From contig NZ_JANADO010000001.1 in assembly GCF_024199845.1 (NCBI RefSeq), forward strand, positions 8,482,001 to 8,546,000: a stretch of 64,000 nt of DNA. Reading direction: 5' to 3'. The notes under the pieces are model-generated. The model saw only the letters and a list, made by a program, of their open reading frames with translations. It did no database searches and was not told the DNA's origin. The position numbers and the translations under genes were made by a program. The stretch comes from Bradyrhizobium sp. CCGB12 (GTDB lineage: Bacteria > Pseudomonadota > Alphaproteobacteria > Rhizobiales > Xanthobacteraceae). Numbering within the stretch: position 1 is the stretch's first letter; each line of letters begins with the position of its first letter. Shown in pieces: positions 57,255 to 64,000 of the stretch.

Positions 57255-57268
57255 TTGAGTTAGATCAA
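57255..57268. promoter_or_regulatory. FixK/Fnr box between two divergent hydrolase genes
   Basis: TTGAGTTAGATCAA has its centre 66 bp from the minus start (57195) and 64 bp from the + start (57326). Confidence 0.75.
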
Positions 57269-57325
57269 AACTCGCCTGGTCGCGCTGCCTAGCATTATCA
57301 GAAACTGTCGAGGGAGGATCGTGTC

Positions 57326-59833
57326 ATGACCGGACAAGACGCGTTGAAGCGCTGCTTGTTGAGCCTGCTTGTGGTGCTGGTCGGCACGGCGATCGCAACC
57401 GCGGAGCCATTCACTCGCCGCTCGTCGCTGGTGCAGCATGACGGACTGAAGAAGACCTACGAGATCGCCAACTTCCGTCTTGGCGGCAAGTATGACCTGT
57501 CCGATCCCTCCAAATGGGAGAATGGCGGTGAGGGCGGCGTCACGCTGGAGTCGCTTGGCGCCGGCAAGCTGCGCACCGCCTATATCGCCATCGGCAACGC
57601 CCGTCGCAATGCGGCCGGCGAGATCACCAATGCCGTCGTGATCAACTCCTACTATTCCGGCGATTCCACCGACATGTACGAGCAGTGGGTCAAGGGTGCG
57701 CCACTCTCGGGGGGTGTGCCGATCATCGGTTCGGGCCGACCGATCGATACCGATCGCTACTACGTCATCATGGTCGATCCGCTCGGGACCTGGGGTGCCA
57801 GCAAGCCGTCGGATGGCCTCGGTGCCAAATTTCCGCAATACAGCTACTACGACATGGTTCAGGCGAATTACCGGCTGTTGCGCGACGAGCTGAAGGTCGC
57901 GCGCGTCGCGCTGGTGACCGGCGTCTCCATGGGCGGCACGCAGACCTATGTCTGGGGTGTGATGCATCCGGAATACATCAATGCGCTGATGCCGATTGGC
58001 GGCACCACGCAGTCGGACGGCGAAGACCCCGTTGGCAACTGGACGTTCCAGATGATGACGGCCGCGATCGAGTCCGATCCGGTCTGGCAAGCGACGAAGG
58101 GCGACTACTACAAGCTGCCCAAGGAAAAGCATCCGGTCCCAGGCGTTGCGTTCGGCTGGTCAATCCTCGGAATGACGGGTTACGACTTTGCCTTTCGCAC
58201 GACCCAGAATTGGCCAGCCGTGCAGCCCGAGATCTTCTACTGGGATCCGCCGAACGAGAAGGCCGGCTTGAACGTCATCAATCGTGCCAAGCTGTATGAC
58301 GCGGTCGATCTCGTCTGGCGCAATCGGGTCGGCGAGACCCACAACATCAATCCCTATCTCGGTCGCATTCAGGCCCGCACTTTGGTGATGCACATCACCA
58401 ACGATCTCTGGCTGAACTTCAAGCTGGCGCAGAAGGCCGTCGACCGCGTGCCCGGCGCGGACCTGATCGCCCAGGAGAGCCCGGTCGCGCACTACGGCGT
58501 GTTCCCGATCATCAACCAGCGCAAGAACGATCCGAAGTTCGTCGCCTTCATGGACGACGTCGCGAGCCTCGATCGTGCACAGAAGTTCGTGGACAAGAAC
58601 TACCGGGTGCCCGACGTTGCCCAAGACATCGACCCGAAAAAGTCCTTCTGGAAGGCGTATGTGACCTATCCCTATCCGGTGAAATTCGCCAGTGCCAAGG
58701 ACAAGAGCGGCAACGCCTGGGAAATCGGATACATGGATCAGTATGCCGGGACCGACAAGGACCCGAAGGTGCTCGTCATCATTCACGGCAAGGGCGCGTT
58801 CGGCGGACACTATGGCAACGTCATGCAATACGCGCTGCGCAGCGGTCTGCGCGTGATCGTGCCGGACCTGCCGCACTACGGCATGTCAGGACCCGGTAAT
58901 CTCGACAGGAGCCCGGCACGCACGATGCAGGACATGCGCGAGGTGATCTACGACCTCGTCGTCAACCAGCTCGGCGTCAAGAAGGCGTATTATCTCGGCC
59001 ATTCGCTGGGTGGCCAGTTCGTGGTGGGCTATGCGCTGACCTGGCCGGACGCGGTGCAGGGGCTGGCGCTGGAGGCGCCGTCCGGCCTCGAGGAATATCC
59101 GCGCGAGATCACTATCGCCAAGGATAAGAAGGCGCCGCTGTTCGAGCCGGGCCAGGGGCGCGACTTCGACAAATGGAAGTCGATCTGGGATCAGACCGGC
59201 ATCCTCGCCGCGGAGAAGGCACGCGACGAGCAAAGCGTGCGTGATTTCTTCTACTTCAAGAAGCGAGACCCGAACACCGGCGTGGTGTCGGCAGCGAAGA
59301 GTGGCTACTTCTTCAATGACAGCGAATATGCCCGCTTCCACACAGAGCAGCGCGTCGGGCTCATCAAGGGCGATCCCAAGGAGCTCGAGCAGTGGTGCAA
59401 CGTCTTCATCTTCGACATCTACACGATTGGCGCCGAACTGCAGCAGGATGACCCGAAGAACCTCTACGAGCGGGTCACCCAGATCAAGGCGCCGATCTTC
59501 CTCGCATTCGGCGACAAGGAGCCGTTCATTCCGACGCCCGCGTTCAACGGGCTGACGGACCTCGGACGCGACGTCATCACGCCCTTCATGACGCGGATGA
59601 CGAATGCCGGGAATCGGCCAATGCTCAAGATCTATCCGGAGACCGGGCACTTCATCCACACCGACAATCCAGTGGAGTATCCCGCTGATGTCGTGGATTT
59701 CGTGACCAAGGGTACGGTCGACACCTCTTCGCCGCTCGGTACCGACAGGATGATCAAGGGCGCGGTGGTCTCGGCCCTGCCGGTCGCGCCGACGCCGCCC
59801 GGCGCTGCGCCGACGGCCGGCCTCAACAAATAG
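57326..59833 (+). CDS. Exported protein with two fused alpha/beta-hydrolase domains
   Basis: This 835-residue exported protein has a signal peptide (residues 1-27) and two complete alpha/beta-hydrolase domains in tandem. The first (about residues 30-420) resembles homoserine O-acetyltransferases and has its nucleophile S201 in TGVSMGGTQTYVWG. The second (about 450-800) has VLVIIHGKGAFGGHYGNVMQ, the nucleophile S560 in LGHSLGGQFVVG and a final ETGHFIHTDNP. Both active sites look intact. A GGGAGGA site lies before the ATG. The substrate is unknown; a third hydrolase gene follows after 8 bp. Confidence 0.85.
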   Translation: MTGQDALKRCLLSLLVVLVGTAIATAEPFTRRSSLVQHDGLKKTYEIANFRLGGKYDLSDPSKWENGGEGGVTLESLGAGKLRTAYIAIGNARRNAAGEITNAVVINSYYSGDSTDMYEQWVKGAPLSGGVPIIGSGRPIDTDRYYVIMVDPLGTWGASKPSDGLGAKFPQYSYYDMVQANYRLLRDELKVARVALVTGVSMGGTQTYVWGVMHPEYINALMPIGGTTQSDGEDPVGNWTFQMMTAAIESDPVWQATKGDYYKLPKEKHPVPGVAFGWSILGMTGYDFAFRTTQNWPAVQPEIFYWDPPNEKAGLNVINRAKLYDAVDLVWRNRVGETHNINPYLGRIQARTLVMHITNDLWLNFKLAQKAVDRVPGADLIAQESPVAHYGVFPIINQRKNDPKFVAFMDDVASLDRAQKFVDKNYRVPDVAQDIDPKKSFWKAYVTYPYPVKFASAKDKSGNAWEIGYMDQYAGTDKDPKVLVIIHGKGAFGGHYGNVMQYALRSGLRVIVPDLPHYGMSGPGNLDRSPARTMQDMREVIYDLVVNQLGVKKAYYLGHSLGGQFVVGYALTWPDAVQGLALEAPSGLEEYPREITIAKDKKAPLFEPGQGRDFDKWKSIWDQTGILAAEKARDEQSVRDFFYFKKRDPNTGVVSAAKSGYFFNDSEYARFHTEQRVGLIKGDPKELEQWCNVFIFDIYTIGAELQQDDPKNLYERVTQIKAPIFLAFGDKEPFIPTPAFNGLTDLGRDVITPFMTRMTNAGNRPMLKIYPETGHFIHTDNPVEYPADVVDFVTKGTVDTSSPLGTDRMIKGAVVSALPVAPTPPGAAPTAGLNK

Positions 59834-59841
59834 GCCGGTCC

Positions 59842-60717
59842 ATGCCGAGAGTGCAGGCCGGCGAGGTCCAGCTTGGCTGGCGGGAGTGGGGACGGGGCGA
59901 CATCACCGTCGTCTTCATCCACGGCAACCTCGCCAGCAAGGACTGGATCGAGCTCGCTGCACCGCTGTTTCCCTCCGGCCTACGCGTCGTCGGTATCGAC
60001 TGGCGGGGCTGCGGCGATAGCGATCGTCCCGAGCCCGCGCCTGACTACGCCAACTATTCCATGAAGCAGCACGCCGAAGACATGCTGGCGGCGCTTGATA
60101 CGCTGAACATTGCATACTGCCATCTTGCCACCCATTCGACCGGCGGCATCATTGCAGCGCGGATGTTGTTGATGCAGCCGCAGCGGTTTGGCCGTGTGTT
60201 CGCGCTGGATCCGGTGACGCCGCTCGGGATGGCCTTCGACGCCGACCAGATCGGGCTGTTCCGGGCCATGATGGCGAGCAAGGAGCTGACACGGTCCGTG
60301 ATGGCAACCGCCGCCTCTTCGCTGTTTGTCCCCGAGAGCATGGCGCCCAACATGATCCCGCGCTTTCGCCCAGGTCTCGAAGACATCGAGGTGTTCTTCG
60401 ACCGGATTGTCGAACAGACTTTCGGCGTCTCCGAGGGTGTCTGGATCGGAACGCCGGTGAACCTGACGCGCGAAAGGCAGAGCCGCGAGCTGGAGCGACG
60501 CATGGCTGAGATCCGGCACCCGCATCTGGTGCTGTGGGGCGAGCGGGATGGCTGGATTCCACTGGCCGATCTCCGCGCCATGGCCGAGGCGATGCCGGAT
60601 TGCCGGCTGGTGATCGTTCCCGGCATTGGACATTCGATGAACCTCGAATTGCCGGCGCTCTATGCCGGCTATTTCGGGGCCTGGTTCGGAGGACTGGCCG
60701 CCTATCCCAGCTTTTAA
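59842..60717 (+). CDS. Alpha/beta hydrolase
   Basis: This 291-residue cytoplasmic hydrolase has VVFIHGNLASKDWIELAAPL, GIDWRGCGDSDRP, the nucleophile serine in LATHSTGGIIAARML, the aspartate region LWGERDGWIPLADL and the histidine in VPGIGHSMNLELP. It resembles epoxide hydrolase- or haloperoxidase-like esterases, but the substrate is open. It starts 8 bp after the double-hydrolase gene and shares its transcript. It has no signal peptide, so the pair could act on one compound on both sides of the membrane. Confidence 0.88.
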   Translation: MPRVQAGEVQLGWREWGRGDITVVFIHGNLASKDWIELAAPLFPSGLRVVGIDWRGCGDSDRPEPAPDYANYSMKQHAEDMLAALDTLNIAYCHLATHSTGGIIAARMLLMQPQRFGRVFALDPVTPLGMAFDADQIGLFRAMMASKELTRSVMATAASSLFVPESMAPNMIPRFRPGLEDIEVFFDRIVEQTFGVSEGVWIGTPVNLTRERQSRELERRMAEIRHPHLVLWGERDGWIPLADLRAMAEAMPDCRLVIVPGIGHSMNLELPALYAGYFGAWFGGLAAYPSF

Positions 60718-61189
60718 GGGAGCGATGTCGAGGCGTGGGTCCCATGGACAGCGCTCGTGATAGCAATTCTGTAGAACCGCCTTCTGTCCCACCGTCCCCC
60801 TAAGTGCTTGATTTACCCTAGAGCTTAAAGTCCTGCTCAGGAGCGCCAGACAGATCCCAAACCATTGAAAACCTGCGCACTCTAGGCAACCATGTGAGCC
60901 CTGGAGAGACCGCTCTGCTACACACGTAGCCTAAGGCGGTCCGTAATGGCGACTTCAGGCTACATGCAGAGTACTTCGTTCGGCAGCGAGTTTCCCAACA
61001 GGCCACCCAAGGCGCCGGTCGGAAAGCCTGCGCCCTCTCGCATGCGCGATGCGTTGGGGGAAACGAGCGTCCCAGCAACTCACGTCTTGGCGGACTGCGA
61101 TCAGTCACCTGGTATCGCCCGGGTATTGCTGAATGAACATCCGGTCCCATCGCCATGCCGGATGCTCAAATCAACCTCGCGGTCGTAGC
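60718..61189. other. Intergenic region without a visible gene
   Basis: This 472-bp stretch separates the FixK-controlled region from the helicase gene. I see no gene, FixK box or strong terminator. The sequence is somewhat less GC-rich than its flanks, and it could be the decayed edge of an insertion. Confidence 0.4.
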
Positions 61190-63007
61190 ATGGCAATCCT
61201 GATCCCCAGTTTGGGCTTCGCGCGCTTCGACAGCCGTGGGGAGCTACGACTTGCGGAACGACTCAAGGACTTCCTCGAAGAGAACACTGTCGTCTGGCAC
61301 AACCTCCCTGTTGGCCCTCTCAACCGGCATCCGGATTTTATTATCGTTCATCCTGCGAACGGCCTGCTCGTGCTCGAGGTGAAGGACTGGCGCCTGGAGA
61401 CGATCGTTTCGGCGGACAAGACACAGGTCGAGCTGCTGACGAGCCGTGGTGTGGTGCGGGAAAGCAATCCGCTCGAGCAGGCTCGCAAATATACGTTCGA
61501 GGTCGTGCGCACGCTGGAGCGGGACGGGCAATTGTTGTTTCCGCCCGGCCATCGCTACATGGGCCGATCCCTTCTTCCGTTCGGCTTCGGGGCTGTGTTC
61601 ACGAACATCACGCGCAAGCAGTTCGATCAGACCAATCTCAAGGAGGTGTTCGCCGAGCATCTATGTGTGTTCAAGGATGAAATGACGGAGGGCGCGGATC
61701 CCGAGGAATTCCGGTCCAGATTGTGGCGCATGGTCTATCCGCGTCTCGGAGAGCCGCTGTCCATGCCGCAGTTCGACCGCCTGCGTGCGCTGCTCTTTCC
61801 CGAGATCCGCATACGACAGATTGCCCTGCCTCTGGACGACGCGGCTGCAGGCGATCCTTCGGACCGGACACTTGCGGTCATGGATATGCATCAGGAGCAA
61901 TTCGCGCGCAGCCTGGGAGAGGGGCATCGCATTATTCGCGGCGTCGCCGGATCGGGTAAGACCCTGATCCTTGCCTTTCGAGCCGAGTATCTGGCACGGG
62001 CGGCGGCAAAGCCGGTACTCATCCTGTGTTACGCCAATGGCATCGCCGGGCGACTTGAGGATGCCATGCAGAGCAGGGGCGTGGAGAACCGCGTTCAGGT
62101 CCTCACCTTTCATTCCTGGTGTTACCGAATGCTGCGGACTTATGGGATCCCCGCTCCATCCGAGCGAGAGTATCCGGACTACGCAAAGCGACTGGCTGCG
62201 AGCGTTTCAGAGGTCATGAAGGCGGTAGATCAAGGCCAGATCCCAACGGAGCAGTACGACGCTGTCCTGATCGACGAGGCGCACGACTTCGAGCCGCAAT
62301 GGCTCGCGCTCGCGGCCAAGATGGTCAACGCGCGCACCAAGGCGCTGATGGTCGTCTACGACGACATCCAGGCGATCTACAAGGGACGTGAGCGCCCGGT
62401 GTGGAAGCAGCTTGGAATTGAAGCGTCGGGCAGAACGACCGTCTTGAAAATCAACTACCGCAACACTTCGCAAATCGTTGCCTTCGCGAGACGCTTCGCT
62501 GCCGACGTCATTGGCGCTCCCGGCATCACCGCCGACGATGAGCACGCCATCCTGTTGCCCGAAGATGCGGGTCGGCAGGGGCTCGAGCCGGCCGTACGGC
62601 GATGCGTGAGCATCGACGCAGAAGCTCACTGCGTCGCCGAGTGGTTTCTCGACCGGAAAAAGGCCGGGTACGAGTGGTCGCAGATGGCGTGTCTCTACCC
62701 CGAGCACTGGATCGGCGGGCGGGTCGCGCAGATACTTGCGAGGCACGACGTACCCATCGATATGGCCAAGGACAATCGCAACAGGGTTTCGATCAAGCGG
62801 GTAGCGGTGCGGTTTTTGAGCATGCACACCGCGAAAGGGCTGGAGTTTCCCTGCGTCGCTATTGCCGGCCTGGGCTTGCTCGGCCGCCACGGCGAGACCG
62901 TCGAGGAATGCGTCCGGCTGACCTATGTCGGGGTGACCCGGGCGACTCACGAGGCGCTCCTGACGTACTCGAGCGAGTCGGCATTGGTGCAGCGTTTGAT
63001 CGCTTAA
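61190..63007 (+). CDS. NERD-domain superfamily 1 helicase (UvrD-like)
   Basis: This 605-residue protein joins an N-terminal NERD nuclease-related domain (HPDFIIVHPANGLLVLEVKD, residues about 10-130) to a UvrD/Rep-type helicase. Walker A is GVAGSGKTLILAF near residue 255, the DE-box is VLIDEAHDFEPQ near 360, then KINYRNTSQIV, and the final motifs are SMHTAKGLEFPCVAIAG and LTYVGVTRATHEALL. Such proteins act in DNA repair or phage defence. I start at ATG 61190; the frame opens at 61133. It stands alone, without recognisable defence partners. Confidence 0.87.
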   Translation: MAILIPSLGFARFDSRGELRLAERLKDFLEENTVVWHNLPVGPLNRHPDFIIVHPANGLLVLEVKDWRLETIVSADKTQVELLTSRGVVRESNPLEQARKYTFEVVRTLERDGQLLFPPGHRYMGRSLLPFGFGAVFTNITRKQFDQTNLKEVFAEHLCVFKDEMTEGADPEEFRSRLWRMVYPRLGEPLSMPQFDRLRALLFPEIRIRQIALPLDDAAAGDPSDRTLAVMDMHQEQFARSLGEGHRIIRGVAGSGKTLILAFRAEYLARAAAKPVLILCYANGIAGRLEDAMQSRGVENRVQVLTFHSWCYRMLRTYGIPAPSEREYPDYAKRLAASVSEVMKAVDQGQIPTEQYDAVLIDEAHDFEPQWLALAAKMVNARTKALMVVYDDIQAIYKGRERPVWKQLGIEASGRTTVLKINYRNTSQIVAFARRFAADVIGAPGITADDEHAILLPEDAGRQGLEPAVRRCVSIDAEAHCVAEWFLDRKKAGYEWSQMACLYPEHWIGGRVAQILARHDVPIDMAKDNRNRVSIKRVAVRFLSMHTAKGLEFPCVAIAGLGLLGRHGETVEECVRLTYVGVTRATHEALLTYSSESALVQRLIA

Positions 63008-63082
63008 AGCATGATCCGGAAAAGTGTGCAGCGGTTTTCCCTCGCGACAAACGCGGAACGCGTTTGCGCGGAGATCAAGCTC
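63008..63082. repeat. Intergenic GAGCATGAT repeat, inverted orientation
   Basis: AGCATGATCCGGAAAAG, then GCAGCGGTTTTCCCTCGCG, then the ACAAACGCGGAACGCGTTTG palindrome and GCGGAGATCAAGCTC. It is the reverse complement of the element type at 5576-5672, starting directly at the helicase stop. Confidence 0.8.
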
Positions 63083-63153
63083 GACAACCTAAGGCGCGAT
63101 GACGGTTCACCTGATCTCATCGCGCCTTGGACTGACGCCGCGCAGGCGCTCCC

Positions 63154-64000
63154 CTACGCCGTCGTGCCGTCGATCGAGCGGCGGATCACCCGCTGCACCT
63201 CCGCATTCGACAGAAACAGATCATGGTTGATGATGCCCCAGCCTTCCTGGGAGGCATCGATCACGCGCACACCGAGCCGCGCGATGACGGCCTTCTCGGC
63301 GGCGCCGACCCTGGTCATTCCACCTGCAATTTGTCCCGACAGTGCGAGCGCGCGATCGTTCGTCGAAGCGATCACGACGATCTTGCCGGCAAGCGGACCG
63401 ATGCGGTGGATCGCCGACGTGAACACGTCCATGTCGATGTCGGGCGAGGCAAACACGACAGCGCCGATCTTGCTCGTAACCGTGTCGCCGTATCGCGCAT
63501 AGAGCTGACGCAGGCTTTCGAGTGTCAGCATGGTTCCCATGCTGTGCGCAACGATGTGCACGCGGCCGCCGCTTGGCGCCGACACCAGCGCAGAAAGCAC
63601 ACGTTCGAAATCGTCGCGAGACCACATCGCGCTGTCGCGGTCATAGGCATAGTCGAACAGTCCCGCCTTGGAGGGCCAGGAGAACGCCATGGTCCGGCCG
63701 CGGAACTTGATCCCATCGGAGAGATGGGCGGCATCCAGCACGGCCGTCTCGAATGTCTGCTTGAAGCCGTGCACATAGATCAGCACGTCTCCTCCGCCGG
63801 CCTGCGCGGCGAGATCGCCAGCGTCGGCCGACACCGGTTCGATCCGATCAAGGCGCCAATCGCCGAGTCCAACCGAGGCGAGAGAAAGACGGCTCTCGTC
63901 CGGCGCCACCAGCCTGGCTCGCGCGACCGTCATGCTGGTCGCGCGTTCCGGCCCGAACCAGGGTTTCGTGCGGCCGCCGTTGACGGGCTTGCGCGTGGTG
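63154..64000 (-). CDS. DUF900-type alpha/beta hydrolase, partial at right edge
   Basis: This protein belongs to the DUF900 group of alpha/beta hydrolases: VLIYVHGFKQTFETAVLDAA, FSWPSKAGLFDYAYDRDSA, the nucleophile serine in VHIVAHSMGTMLTLESLR, and DIDMDVF. The histidine is in IINHDLFLSN. An internal ATG at 63933 exists, but the frame stays open upstream and reads KPVNGGRTKPWFGPERATS, which looks like family sequence, so the gene continues beyond the window. The substrate is unknown. It is convergent with the helicase gene. Confidence 0.85.
   Translation of the reverse strand, partial: TTRKPVNGGRTKPWFGPERATSMTVARARLVAPDESRLSLASVGLGDWRLDRIEPVSADAGDLAAQAGGGDVLIYVHGFKQTFETAVLDAAHLSDGIKFRGRTMAFSWPSKAGLFDYAYDRDSAMWSRDDFERVLSALVSAPSGGRVHIVAHSMGTMLTLESLRQLYARYGDTVTSKIGAVVFASPDIDMDVFTSAIHRIGPLAGKIVVIASTNDRALALSGQIAGGMTRVGAAEKAVIARLGVRVIDASQEGWGIINHDLFLSNAEVQRVIRRSIDGTTA

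Noticed and set aside
61190..63007. A multi-gene phage-defence island around the NERD-helicase.
   Set aside because: Its neighbours are ordinary hydrolase genes and a repeat; no nuclease, methylase or other defence partner is visible.

Overview
The window looks like chromosome of a Bradyrhizobium-type alphaproteobacterium (Nitrobacteraceae). The base composition is high in GC. It carries a dnaG-rpoD pair, a separate rpoH, many FixK/Fnr-type sites (TTGA-N6-TCAA), an adenylate cyclase-TolB-TPR protein of the kind rhizobia hold in many copies, and several families of short palindromic intergenic repeats. The genus assignment is inference from gene content; no rRNA or species marker is present.

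Positions 1-24440 are mostly ordinary chromosome. In order they hold: an arsR-SRPBCC-SRPBCC operon with a clear palindromic operator (the last gene is apparently frameshifted); an exported LVIVD-repeat protein; LysE exporters; N-formylglutamate amidohydrolase; a gamma-glutamylcyclotransferase-like protein; a chlorite dismutase-like haem protein; dnaG and rpoD; a lytic transglycosylase; an SDR enzyme; a stand-alone receiver protein; a diguanylate cyclase; a peptidoglycan amidase; rpoH; and a RluA-type pseudouridine synthase whose start codon overlaps that of a divergent membrane protein. A tRNA-Glu(CTC) is followed by a decayed integrase fragment. A 22-codon lysine/alanine-only gene with its own ribosome binding site, hairpin and terminator lies at 15567-15730.

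Positions 24441-60717 form the striking part. Eight near-perfect FixK/Fnr boxes sit 60-100 bp upstream of about ten transcription units, often between divergent genes. These units encode ion and anion transport (AI-2E, two-TM K+ channel, SulP), two AspT-type exchangers around a large Orn/Lys/Arg decarboxylase, polyphosphate kinase 2, a YiaW/YiaV-like pair, envelope proteins (IalB, two DUF1134/EipA-like proteins, DUF3300-DUF2950), a DUF3141 PhaC-like hydrolase with phosphotransacetylase, acetate kinase and a second-type FabI, a CoA-transferase with a PhaJ-like hydratase, and several alpha/beta hydrolases. A cysteine-free Crp/Fnr regulator, two receiver proteins and a hybrid-sensor histidine kinase lie inside. 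I read it as a low-oxygen energy-saving and envelope-maintenance regulon: exchange plus decarboxylation for membrane potential, acetyl-phosphate and polyphosphate for ATP, and acyl-CoA/polyester-like chemistry as a carbon sink.

Positions 60718-64000 hold a 470-bp gap without a gene, a NERD-domain superfamily 1 helicase, an intergenic repeat, and a DUF900-type hydrolase cut by the right edge.
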